NCBI RefSeq assembly: GCF_900188325.1
Contig: NZ_FZPD01000003.1
Span: 248,001-312,000 of the forward strand
Direction of reading: 5' to 3'
Length of the DNA stretch: 64,000 nucleotides
Source: Ekhidna lutea
GTDB taxonomy: Bacteria > Bacteroidota > Bacteroidia > Cytophagales > Cyclobacteriaceae
Below the pieces are notes generated by a model, which ran no database searches, had not been told where the DNA came from, and saw nothing but the letters and a program-made list of their open reading frames with translations. Positions 8,361 through 17,644 of this stretch are shown one piece after another (position 1 is the stretch's first letter; the number at the start of each line of letters is the position of its first letter). The position numbers and the translations under genes were made by a program.

Positions 8361-11300
8361 ATGAAACGATCATCAATACTTCCTTTTTTAATATTTCTTA
8401 TTTCCCACTTTTCTTATTCTCAATTATTAATAACAGGTGTTGACCCATCTGCAAATAGTACGTCGCTCGCAGTTGACGGGAATATCTCAGTAACCTTTAG
8501 TGCGGCGATTGATGGAACAACACTTTCCGGGAATATATTCTTGCGCAGTGAGCACAGCGGTTTGCTTTCATTTACTACCAGTGGTAGTGGCACAGCGACG
8601 ATTACCATAGATCCGACAAATGATTTTCGATCTGGGGACAACATATTCCTTACAATAACGGATGGAATTATGAGCACGCTTGGTGAATCACTTAATAAAG
8701 GACAAACTTTTCGATTTAATTCGACGGTCGACCCTGCATATGAGAATCCTCCCGTTTTCGCTCGGAATGATATATCAACATCTAGCTCTCTTGGATCAGC
8801 AATCGCAGTAGACCTTGATAGCGATGGCAATATGGATGTGGTTAGTGCTACATCCTCATTAACCTGGTTTCAAAATGACGGGAGTGAAGGTTTTAATCAA
8901 ATTTCACTATTAACCGCTTCGAATATACTTCATGGGTTACATCCCTCTGATCTGGATAGCGATGGTGATATGGATATTGTTGCTTTTTCTGTCACTGGCG
9001 ATGAAATAATGTGGTTTGAAAATGATGGATCTGAAAATTTCACAGAACATTCAGTGATTACATCAGCGGACGGAGCGTATCATGTCCACGCAGTGGATAT
9101 GGATGGAGATGGTGATGTGGATATAGTTGCTGCTGTTGAGAGAGAAGGAATATTTTGGTATGAAAATGATGGAGCAGAGAGCTTTACTGAAATCGAAGTA
9201 AATACTGCAGATGTATCCTGGCCACACGCTGTAAGTGGTATCGACCTGGATTCTGATGGTGATATGGATATTGTCTCAGGTTCATGGGCAAATGATAAAA
9301 TTGCCTGGCACGAAAACGATGGATCTGGAAACTTCACATTCAATGAAATTTCAGCAAGTGCTGATGGTGTGTGGTCAATATATACAATAGATCTAGACGG
9401 TGATGATGATGTCGATGTTCTATCAGCTTCATGGTATGATGATGAAATTGCTTGGTATGAGAATGATGGAAATGGAAACTTTACTACGCATTCGATTTCA
9501 ACTAACGCCGATAAAGCGTACTGGGTACATGCAGCTGACTTAGATGGAGATTCGGATATCGATGTTCTTTCCGCTTCCGAATCTGACAATAAGCTTTCAT
9601 GGTACGAAAATGATGGTAGTGGAAACTTTACGGAAGTTCTAATTACAGATCAACTTAAATCAGTTGGTTTTGTATCAGCAATCGATTTGAATGGTGATAA
9701 TAGAATGGATGTTCTATCATTTTCCAGTGCTGATAAAGATATTGTTTGGTATGAAAACAAAACCAATTCAACCCCTCAACTAGATAATCCAATTCCCGAC
9801 CAGTCAGCGACTGCTTTTCTTTCATTTTCCTACACGTTTAATGAAGATGTCTTTAGTGATCCAGACGGAAGTCATTTGATGTCATATTCAGCAACCCTAA
9901 GTGATGATTCAACACTCCCCTCTTGGTTGTCTTTTTCCGGACCCGAAAGGAGATTTTCGGGTGTCCCAGGCTCAGAAGATGGCGGTATAATCACAGTTAA
10001 AGTGACAGCAGAAGATCCTAATGGGGCTTCCGTGACTGATGAATTTGATATTACTGTTACAGTTCCTACGCTCATGTCTATTTCATCAACAAGTCCGGCA
10101 GTTAACGAAAATGGGGTTTCAAGTACCTCTACCATTCAAATAGAGTTTAGTGAAACCATTGCTTCCGGAACAGTTAATGATTCCAATATTGTAATTAGAG
10201 GTAGTCTAACCGGAGTTATCAATGGAAATTTTTCTGGTGGCGGAACGAATACTGTCACATTTGACCCTACCAATGATTTTAAAAAAGGTGAACTAATAAC
10301 CATCACAATTACTGCAGGACTGGAGAGTGAAAGTGGAAGCATCCTTCAAGGAGGAAAAAGCTTTTCATTTCTTGCAGCTTCAGGTACTTCTCCTACATCA
10401 CCAGCTTTATTAGTTGAGGAGGCTACCTTAAGTGCTAATTCAAGCGCTGAAAAGATAGACGCTATAGATTTAGATGGAGATGGTCATATTGATATTCTAG
10501 TTCCTATTACCAATTCAAACAGAATTGAATTTCATAAAAATGATGGCGCTGGTAATTTCACTTCTTCGGATATATCAACGGGATCATTTAATGCTCGAAC
10601 AATTTTCGTGGATGATCTTGATTTGGATGGTGATCTTGACATGCTTGTCGGTGCAACCAACAACACATTGGCCTGGTTAGAAAATGATGGGTCTGAAGGT
10701 TTCACAAGTCATACTATAGACACGGATTTTTCCTCCATTCGATCGTCAATATCTGGTGATATGGATGGTGACGGAGACATTGACATTCTTGTTGCATCAC
10801 AGCAAGACAATACTGTATCCTGGTATGAAAATGATGGTGGTCAAAACTATTCCAGACATGAAATCACAACCATGCTGACCTGGACGTACAATGCTAAAAT
10901 GGCTGACCTAGACGGTGATCTAGATATCGATGTAATAGCCGGGTCTAGACTTGGTCAAGATGAAATTTACTGGTATGAAAATGATGGGGGACAGAACTTC
11001 ACAGAACACACGGTCAGTCTTAATGCCAATGATGTTGATGAGATTATTCCAATAGATCTTGATGGAGATGGGGACATGGACGTTGTGGCTGCTGAACGGA
11101 CTGATGACGAGGTAATGTGGTATGAAAATGATGGGGATCAAAACTTTACTCCAAGAACCATTTTTAATACTACCAATGGGCCCATTTCAGTAGAAATTGC
11201 TGATCTGGATGGAGATGGAGATTTGGATGTGATAAGTGGTTCAGATATTGATAATCAAGTTATTTGGCACGAAAACGATGGGAATGAGAATTTCACTTCG

Positions 11301-14300
11301 TTCATGATTTTTGAAATGGAAGGCCATGATATTGAAGCAGCTGATTTTGATGGTGATGGCGATCTTGATATCGCAAACATTTCTGATGCTGAAAATACAC
11401 TGAAGTGGGCCAGGAATAAGTCAAATACAACTCCGACGGTTGAGAATTTTATAGATGATCAGAACGCTATTGGAGGTATTACTTTTTCTTTCACCTTACC
11501 GGGAAACATCTTCAATGATGTTGATGGTAATCATTTGTTAAGCTACCAGGCAACACTTTCAGATGCATCACCGCTTCCATCATGGTTGTCTTTTGATAGT
11601 GAAACATTGCAGTTTTCCGGCACGCCAAGTACTGAAGATATTGGAACTATTACCGTTAAAGTGATCGCATCAGATCCTGCAGGGGCCAGTGCTGAAGATG
11701 AATTTGATATTGAGGTAGCTCAACCACCAATCCTAGCAATTCTTTCTACCTCTCCAGCTAGAAACGAGAATCACATCTCTACTACAGATAATATCGTAAT
11801 CAATTTTGATGCTAATGTTGAAAGCTCAACACTCAATACTTCCAACATTATAGTTCGGGGGGAAGCAAGCGGTTTGATGGACGGTGCTTTTTCTGGAGGA
11901 GGAACATCAACAATTACTTTTGATCCTGATAATTCATTTATTGTTGGGGAACGTGTTCATGTGCTTATAACAACCAATATTGAGGGAACCGGGTCCGAGG
12001 TTGTTGCAGTACCACATGTTTTCAGTTTTACGGTTGTATCAGGATCTGCAGCCGCTCTTTTTGTTGCCCAAGATCCCATCGAATCCAGTTTAAGTCTTCC
12101 TACTTCAGTACATATCATTGATTTAGATGGTGATGGGAATTCGGATGTTCTCTCTACATCGCGAGACGGTAAGATTAATTGGTATGACAATAATGGAGTA
12201 CAGTCATTTTCCACAATAACACTATCATCTGCAATAAATGGAGCCAGAGACCTTTTTCCTTTAGATCTGGATAATGATGGTGATTTGGATGTTGTTACAA
12301 GCGCAGAAGATGATGGTAAGCTATTATGGCTTGAAAACAATGGTACTGAGTCATTTGCTGTTAATACAATTGCACAATCACTTAGTGGTATTAAAGGTGT
12401 CTACGCGATAGACATGGAGGGGGATGGTGATCTGGATATAGTATCTGCTTCGATTTTCAGCCTTGATTGGCATGAGAACGACGGCAATCAAAATTTCACC
12501 ACTCATGATCTTGGATCAACCGGGAATAGTAGAACAACTTGCTATGCTGCGGACATAGATAATGATGGTGACATAGATATCATAGAGGGTTCAAGTTCTA
12601 AATTAAGTTGGTTCGAGAATGATGGAACACAGTCGTTTACGCAGCATGATTTACCATTTACAATAGGTGCTGCAGGGGATGTTTTTGCAATCGATTTAGA
12701 TGATGATGGGGATATGGATATCGTCTCCGCAGAACGAATTGATGATGAGGTGGTATGGTATGAGAATGATGGAAACCAGTCCTTTTCAGAGCATATTGTA
12801 AGCAATGATGCTGATGAAATATATGCAATTGTCGTTGCTGATTTAGATGGAGATGGGGATATTGATATCGCATCAAGTTCTAGTTCTGATGATAAAGTGG
12901 CTTGGTATGAAAATGATGGTACAGAATCGTTTTCAACACATATTATTTCACTCTCCTCTAATGGCCCAAGGTCTCTATTTTCTGGAGACATTGATGGAGA
13001 TGGAGATTTGGATTTGGTATCAGGAAACTATGACGGCAATAACATTATTTGGTATGAGAACAGAGCAAATGAGTCGCCGGTTTTGGAAAATGCAATCGTA
13101 GATCAAGTGACTAATGAGGACGAGGAATTTTCATTTAGCATACCAACAAATACGTTCGATGATCCTGATGGAGATGAATTGACTTATGATGCAGAATTAT
13201 CAGATGGTTCATCGTTACCCGACTGGTTAATATTTAACGGAATATCTGGCTCTTTTAGCGGAACACCAGAACAAAACGATGTTGGAACACTAACATTGAG
13301 CATAACAGCTTCCGACGGACTCGGTGGGGAAGCCACCGATGAGTTCAGCCTCGAAGTAATCAATACCAATGATGCCCCCATACTTGAAAATACAATAGTT
13401 GATAGGAGTGCTGTTGCATTAGAAACTTTCGAGTTTGTGGTCCCTTCAAACACTTTTTCAGATGAAGATGGCGATGATTTAACATTGTCGGCAGAATTGA
13501 CAGATGGGTCTCCATTACCGGAGTGGCTATCTTTTACAAATAGCACAAACACTTTTAGTGGAACTCCAGGTAATGATGATGTTGGGACAATAAGTATAAA
13601 AGTAATTGCTGATGATGGGAATGGTGGAAGCACGAATACTGAATTTGACATTGAAGTTTTATTTACAAATCAAGATCCTGAAGTATCAAATGCAATAGCA
13701 GATCAAAATGCTTCTGAAGATCAGGAGTTCACATTTATATTTGATATCACAACATTTTCAGATCCGGATGATCAGGAGTTGACCTATGAGGCCTCCCAAG
13801 TGGATGGCTCTGACTTGCCTAATTGGCTAACATTTACCGGCGCTGAAAGAAAATTTGTAGGAACGCCAGCGCAATCTGATGTTGGTGAATTGCAAATTCG
13901 CGTGGTTGCAGCAGACCCGGCTGGGGCGAGTGTTTTTGATGATTTTATAATTGTTGTTTCAGCCACCAATGATGCGCCTGTTCTTTTAAAAGGTATCGCA
14001 GATCAGACCGCCTTTGAGAATGAACTATTTACATTCACGCTGGACGAAGAAACATTTGATGATGAAGATGGTGATGCACTGAGCTATTCTGCTCAACAAA
14101 CTGATGAATCGGATTTACCTGAATGGCTTTCATTTGATGATGTAGAACTGACTTTTTCGGGAACGCCAAGTGTGACTGATGCTGGTACGATAACAATTGA
14201 GGTGACTGCTTCAGATCCATCTGGAGAAAGCGCAAGTGATGTTTTTAATGTTGTCGTCGAGTTAGTGAATGATGCACCAACAGTTTTAAATCCTATTGCA

Positions 14301-16052
14301 GACCAGGAGGCTACTCAAGGAAAGTTTTTTTTCTTGGAATTCGCAGAGAATACATTTGTTGACTTGGATGGAGATGAGCTTACCTACACCAGCACATTAT
14401 TAGATGGTTCGCCATTACCAGAATGGCTAACATTTAGTGGAATCGATCGCACGTATAGTGGTACACCTTCTTCAGATGACGTAGGTTCAATATCTATTCT
14501 TTTGACTGCTGCTGACGGTAATGGAGGAACTGCGCAAGACACGTTTGTTATTGAAATTATTGCCTCTAAAAAAGATCAAACCGTATCCTTCGAAGAAATT
14601 CCGGAAAAAACATATGGAGATGATTCATTTGAATTAAGCGCTTCAGCAAGCTCCGGATTGACGGTTGTGTTCTCAAGCTCAAATGAAAGTGTAGCCACTG
14701 TTGAAGACAATTTAGTTACACTTCATAATGCTGGAACGACAACCATCTCGGCTTTTCAAGAGGGCAATGAAGAATTCAATGAAGCGATAAGTGACCAGAT
14801 ACTAATCGTAAGAAAGGCAGCTCAAACCATCCAGTTTGAGACAATATCTGAAAAAAGCATTGATGCCCCTGATTTCTCAATAGCGGCAACAGCTTCATCA
14901 GGTCTGGAAGTGTCCTTCACCAGTTCTGATCTGAATGTGGCCACCATTACAGGAAATGTCGTCTCAATAGTTGGTGAAGGAACAACAGTTATAACTGCGT
15001 CACAAGAAGGTAATTCCAACTATAATGCTGCGCCTGAAGTAGAACAAACACTGAGTGTAACAGCATCAAAACAGTCACAAACCATAACTTTTGAGTCAAT
15101 AGATGATAAAACCTTTGGAGATGCTCCGTTTGAGCTTAATGCGTCAGCATCTTCAGGTCTAACTGTTTCTTATGTAAGTTCCGACGAATCGATTGCCACT
15201 ATTTCAGGCAATGAAGTTACCATTGTAGGGACGGGAGTTACAACAATCACTGCATCGCAGGCAGGAAATGGCGATTTCGTAGCTGCTGAGAATGTAAGTC
15301 AATCATTGCTTATCCATAAGGCAACTCAGACTATCACTTTTGATGCAATCGAAGATAAAGTGTTTGGAGACGCACCTTTTTCTTTATCAGCCACAACTTC
15401 ATCAGGCTTGGCGATATCCTTTGTAAGTTCTGATGAATCAGTTGCCACTATAACTGGAGATCAAGTCTCGATTTTAGCTGCAGGAAATGTTACGATTACT
15501 GCTACTCAAGAAGGAAATGCAAATTATGAGACTGCTTCAGATGTAGCGCAAGAATTGGTCGTTGCAAAAGCAAACCAAACCATCACTTTTGAGACTATTG
15601 AAGACCTCTCCGTTGGGGAAACAATCAATCTTTCAGCTACTGCCTCTAGTGGATTGGATGTTTCGTTTGAGGTTGAAGGTCCTGCATCACTAGACGGTAA
15701 TAGCCTTTCCGTTTTAGATGAAGGAACAGTGACAATTACGGCTTCACAATTCGGGAATGAAAATTGGAATGCGGCTGAGTCAGTAAATCAGATAATTGAA
15801 ATTACAGAAACAACTCTCGGAATCTCTAATGAGTTAATCTCAGCGTATCCTAATCCTTTTATGAATGTCTTATATCTGGACTATCCGGAACCAGTAGACA
15901 TTCGAATTTATTCTTTGAATGGATCTGAAGTAATATCCAAAAAAGCAGTTAAAGTTCAACTGGATTTGAGCTCGCTTGATGAAGGAATGTATGTTTTGGA
16001 GATAGAAAGCTCCAATGAAATTACACGAATGCGAATAAAGAAAGTAAACTAA
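8361..16052 (+). CDS. giant secreted protein: three FG-GAP propellers, Ig-like arrays, T9SS sorting domain
   Basis: A 2563-residue protein with a signal peptide (1-20). Residues 22-1670 are three consecutive modules of about 550 residues. Each has an SbsA-type Ig-like domain (starts near 22, 570 and 1121), seven FG-GAP/VCBS-type repeats (DLDGDGDxDIV plus WYENDG, a calcium-loop pattern) and a cadherin-like He_PIG domain (469, 1022, 1570). Four more He_PIG units start at 1670, 1770, 1870 and 1970. Five Ig-like repeats of about 83 residues (QTITFExIxDKxxGD) start at 2070, 2153, 2236, 2320 and 2403. From about 2492 to the end is a type A T9SS sorting domain (AYPNPF, then GMYVLEI). Probably an adhesin or extracellular binding protein displayed through SprA. 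A bidirectional terminator follows. The ligand is unknown. Confidence 0.9.
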   Translation: MKRSSILPFLIFLISHFSYSQLLITGVDPSANSTSLAVDGNISVTFSAAIDGTTLSGNIFLRSEHSGLLSFTTSGSGTATITIDPTNDFRSGDNIFLTITDGIMSTLGESLNKGQTFRFNSTVDPAYENPPVFARNDISTSSSLGSAIAVDLDSDGNMDVVSATSSLTWFQNDGSEGFNQISLLTASNILHGLHPSDLDSDGDMDIVAFSVTGDEIMWFENDGSENFTEHSVITSADGAYHVHAVDMDGDGDVDIVAAVEREGIFWYENDGAESFTEIEVNTADVSWPHAVSGIDLDSDGDMDIVSGSWANDKIAWHENDGSGNFTFNEISASADGVWSIYTIDLDGDDDVDVLSASWYDDEIAWYENDGNGNFTTHSISTNADKAYWVHAADLDGDSDIDVLSASESDNKLSWYENDGSGNFTEVLITDQLKSVGFVSAIDLNGDNRMDVLSFSSADKDIVWYENKTNSTPQLDNPIPDQSATAFLSFSYTFNEDVFSDPDGSHLMSYSATLSDDSTLPSWLSFSGPERRFSGVPGSEDGGIITVKVTAEDPNGASVTDEFDITVTVPTLMSISSTSPAVNENGVSSTSTIQIEFSETIASGTVNDSNIVIRGSLTGVINGNFSGGGTNTVTFDPTNDFKKGELITITITAGLESESGSILQGGKSFSFLAASGTSPTSPALLVEEATLSANSSAEKIDAIDLDGDGHIDILVPITNSNRIEFHKNDGAGNFTSSDISTGSFNARTIFVDDLDLDGDLDMLVGATNNTLAWLENDGSEGFTSHTIDTDFSSIRSSISGDMDGDGDIDILVASQQDNTVSWYENDGGQNYSRHEITTMLTWTYNAKMADLDGDLDIDVIAGSRLGQDEIYWYENDGGQNFTEHTVSLNANDVDEIIPIDLDGDGDMDVVAAERTDDEVMWYENDGDQNFTPRTIFNTTNGPISVEIADLDGDGDLDVISGSDIDNQVIWHENDGNENFTSFMIFEMEGHDIEAADFDGDGDLDIANISDAENTLKWARNKSNTTPTVENFIDDQNAIGGITFSFTLPGNIFNDVDGNHLLSYQATLSDASPLPSWLSFDSETLQFSGTPSTEDIGTITVKVIASDPAGASAEDEFDIEVAQPPILAILSTSPARNENHISTTDNIVINFDANVESSTLNTSNIIVRGEASGLMDGAFSGGGTSTITFDPDNSFIVGERVHVLITTNIEGTGSEVVAVPHVFSFTVVSGSAAALFVAQDPIESSLSLPTSVHIIDLDGDGNSDVLSTSRDGKINWYDNNGVQSFSTITLSSAINGARDLFPLDLDNDGDLDVVTSAEDDGKLLWLENNGTESFAVNTIAQSLSGIKGVYAIDMEGDGDLDIVSASIFSLDWHENDGNQNFTTHDLGSTGNSRTTCYAADIDNDGDIDIIEGSSSKLSWFENDGTQSFTQHDLPFTIGAAGDVFAIDLDDDGDMDIVSAERIDDEVVWYENDGNQSFSEHIVSNDADEIYAIVVADLDGDGDIDIASSSSSDDKVAWYENDGTESFSTHIISLSSNGPRSLFSGDIDGDGDLDLVSGNYDGNNIIWYENRANESPVLENAIVDQVTNEDEEFSFSIPTNTFDDPDGDELTYDAELSDGSSLPDWLIFNGISGSFSGTPEQNDVGTLTLSITASDGLGGEATDEFSLEVINTNDAPILENTIVDRSAVALETFEFVVPSNTFSDEDGDDLTLSAELTDGSPLPEWLSFTNSTNTFSGTPGNDDVGTISIKVIADDGNGGSTNTEFDIEVLFTNQDPEVSNAIADQNASEDQEFTFIFDITTFSDPDDQELTYEASQVDGSDLPNWLTFTGAERKFVGTPAQSDVGELQIRVVAADPAGASVFDDFIIVVSATNDAPVLLKGIADQTAFENELFTFTLDEETFDDEDGDALSYSAQQTDESDLPEWLSFDDVELTFSGTPSVTDAGTITIEVTASDPSGESASDVFNVVVELVNDAPTVLNPIADQEATQGKFFFLEFAENTFVDLDGDELTYTSTLLDGSPLPEWLTFSGIDRTYSGTPSSDDVGSISILLTAADGNGGTAQDTFVIEIIASKKDQTVSFEEIPEKTYGDDSFELSASASSGLTVVFSSSNESVATVEDNLVTLHNAGTTTISAFQEGNEEFNEAISDQILIVRKAAQTIQFETISEKSIDAPDFSIAATASSGLEVSFTSSDLNVATITGNVVSIVGEGTTVITASQEGNSNYNAAPEVEQTLSVTASKQSQTITFESIDDKTFGDAPFELNASASSGLTVSYVSSDESIATISGNEVTIVGTGVTTITASQAGNGDFVAAENVSQSLLIHKATQTITFDAIEDKVFGDAPFSLSATTSSGLAISFVSSDESVATITGDQVSILAAGNVTITATQEGNANYETASDVAQELVVAKANQTITFETIEDLSVGETINLSATASSGLDVSFEVEGPASLDGNSLSVLDEGTVTITASQFGNENWNAAESVNQIIEITETTLGISNELISAYPNPFMNVLYLDYPEPVDIRIYSLNGSEVISKKAVKVQLDLSSLDEGMYVLEIESSNEITRMRIKKVN

Positions 16053-16084
16053 GGCAGCTCCTACTTACTTGTTGAGTAGGACAT

Positions 16085-16116
16085 AAAAAACGGCTCCAAG
16101 GGAGCCGTTTTGTTTT
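16085..16116. terminator. bidirectional rho-independent terminator
   Basis: A perfect 7-bp GC-rich stem (CGGCTCC / GGAGCCG, 16091-16097 and 16101-16107) with loop AAG is flanked by an A run on the left and a T-rich run on the right, so it can stop transcription from both sides. It sits between the convergent giant gene and kbl. Confidence 0.85.
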
Positions 16117-17304
16117 TTATATCACCCCTAGTTCTTTACCCACTTCAGTAAATGCTTTGATCGCTTTATCCAGATGAGCTTTTTCATGAACCGCAGAAAT
16201 TTGAACCCTGATTCGAGCTTGTTCTTTCGGCACTACTGGGTAGTAGAATCCTATCACATAGATGCCTTTTTCCAATAACTTGGCTGCCATCTCTTGCGAA
16301 AGTTTTGCATCATAAAGCATGATCGGTACAATTGGATGCTCTCCAGGCTTAATGTCAAATCCAGCCTGAGTCATCTGTTCTCTGAAATACTTCGTGTTGT
16401 CCTCCAGCTTATCTCGGAGTTCTGTGGTTTCACTCAGCATGTCTATCACTGCAATGGAAGCTCCGGTTATGGATGGTGCAAGCGTATTGGAAAACAAATA
16501 TGGTCTGGACCGCTGGCGAAGAATATCTACAATCTCCTTTCGGGCAGCTGTAAACCCTCCGGAAGCTCCACCTAAAGCTTTACCTAAAGTTCCAGTAATG
16601 ATATCAACACGATCCATGCAGTTTCTATACTCATGGACACCACGTCCGGTTTTCCCAATAAATCCGGTGGAGTGACATTCATCGGTCATTACGAGTGCAT
16701 CATATTTATCAGCCAGGTCACATATTTTATCGAGCTGCGCAATGGTGCCATCCATTGAGAATACTCCATCGGTCACAATGATTTTGACTTTAGCATCAGA
16801 AGCCGCCTTCAGCTGTTCTTCCAGGTCAGCCATGTCGTTGTTTTTGTATCTATAGCGTGCGGCTTTACACAATCTCACACCATCAATGATCGATGCATGG
16901 TTCAAGGAATCGGATATGATAGCATCTTCAGGTCCTAATAGCGGCTCAAATACACCTCCATTTGCATCAAAAGCTGCTGCATAAAGAATGGTATCCTCCA
17001 TTCCAAGAAACTCTGAGATCTTCTTCTCGAGCTCTTTATGAATGTCTTGTGTTCCACAAATGAAACGTACAGATGACATCCCGAAACCATGTGAGTCAAT
17101 ACTCATCTTTGCAGCTTCAACCACCTTTGGATGAGACGACAGACCCAAATAGTTATTTGCACAAAAATTGATTACTTCAGAGCCATCCTGAAGTTTAATG
17201 TCAGCACTTTGCGGTGAAGCAATGATTCGCTCTTGTTTATAAAGTCCGGCCTCTTTTATCTCTTCAATTTCTTTTTCCAGTCTTGGCTTCAGTGATTTGT
17301 ACAT
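16117..17304 (-). CDS. kbl: glycine C-acetyltransferase (2-amino-3-ketobutyrate CoA ligase)
   Basis: A 395-residue PLP enzyme of the alpha-oxoamine synthase family that splits 2-amino-3-oxobutyrate with CoA into glycine and acetyl-CoA, the second step of threonine breakdown. The PLP lysine is K242 in [10 protein letters not shown]. Asp208 of TDECHSTG holds the pyridine nitrogen, and the SLNHAS motif near 133-138 is in place. Length matches E. coli Kbl. The small gene upstream ends one nucleotide before its ATG, so they are co-transcribed. The divergent neighbour is the threonine dehydrogenase that makes its substrate, which favours Kbl over related serine palmitoyltransferase or BioF-type enzymes. 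Confidence 0.93.
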   Translation of the reverse strand: MYKSLKPRLEKEIEEIKEAGLYKQERIIASPQSADIKLQDGSEVINFCANNYLGLSSHPKVVEAAKMSIDSHGFGMSSVRFICGTQDIHKELEKKISEFLGMEDTILYAAAFDANGGVFEPLLGPEDAIISDSLNHASIIDGVRLCKAARYRYKNNDMADLEEQLKAASDAKVKIIVTDGVFSMDGTIAQLDKICDLADKYDALVMTDECHSTGFIGKTGRGVHEYRNCMDRVDIITGTLGKALGGASGGFTAARKEIVDILRQRSRPYLFSNTLAPSITGASIAVIDMLSETTELRDKLEDNTKYFREQMTQAGFDIKPGEHPIVPIMLYDAKLSQEMAAKLLEKGIYVIGFYYPVVPKEQARIRVQISAVHEKAHLDKAIKAFTEVGKELGVI

Positions 17305-17305
17305 A

Positions 17306-17560
17306 TCAGCTTGTTTTTGGTTTCAAAGGTTTAATTTTCGGTCGCATGGCTGGTTTTGAAGTACTTTTCACAGCTTCTTCTGTATTCTCCAGTTTATAGG
17401 CCCTGCGGATTTTATTAATCAAAAAAAGTTTTTGTTGGGTGAAGCTTTCCGGGTGAACCTGATCAAAGAGCTTCTTAAACTCAGCATATTGAGTGGATTC
17501 TCCCTGCTGAAATTTTTCAGGATCAATCTTTTTACTTTTCAAGTATTCCTTAAACTCCAT
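17306..17560 (-). CDS. small basic protein of unknown function, kbl operon
   Basis: An 84-residue protein without signal peptide or membrane segment. The N-terminal 60 residues are charged and probably helical ([13 protein letters not shown] at the start, [12 protein letters not shown] near 47-58), and the last 25 are a Lys/Pro-rich basic tail ending in [11 protein letters not shown] chose the ATG at 17560; a TTG nine bases upstream is also in frame, but it would sit inside a candidate -7 box (17567-17574). It ends one nucleotide before kbl and is the first gene of that operon. I do not recognise the family. The basic tail could bind nucleic acid, but that is a guess. Confidence 0.7.
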   Translation of the reverse strand: MEFKEYLKSKKIDPEKFQQGESTQYAEFKKLFDQVHPESFTQQKLFLINKIRRAYKLENTEEAVKSTSKPAMRPKIKPLKPKTS

Positions 17561-17566
17561 CGACGG

Positions 17567-17574
17567 CAAATTTA
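17567..17574 (-). promoter_or_regulatory. candidate -7 box of the kbl operon
   Basis: On the minus strand this reads TAAATTTG, a match to the Bacteroidota -7 consensus TAnnTTTG. It lies 6 bases before the ATG at 17560, which would leave only a few bases of leader. No clear -33 TTTG is seen at the proper distance. Confidence 0.4.
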
Positions 17575-17600
17575 ATGGAAGCTAGTTTTCTTATGACGTG

Positions 17601-17608
17601 TAAATTTG
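17601..17608 (+). promoter_or_regulatory. candidate -7 box of tdh
   Basis: TAAATTTG, matching TAnnTTTG, ends 36 bases before the tdh ATG. It is the mirror image of the box at 17567-17574, with 26 bases between them. A -33 element is not obvious. Confidence 0.45.
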
Positions 17609-17644
17609 CAATCCCGAAAACAACAATAGACAACAAAATTACCC

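Noticed and set aside
9080-9589. Long minus-strand open frames opposite the giant gene (also at 12542-12991 and 13184-13651)
   Set aside because: They mirror the repetitive Asp/Gly-rich coding strand, lack domains and signal peptides, and follow the codon bias of the plus-strand gene.
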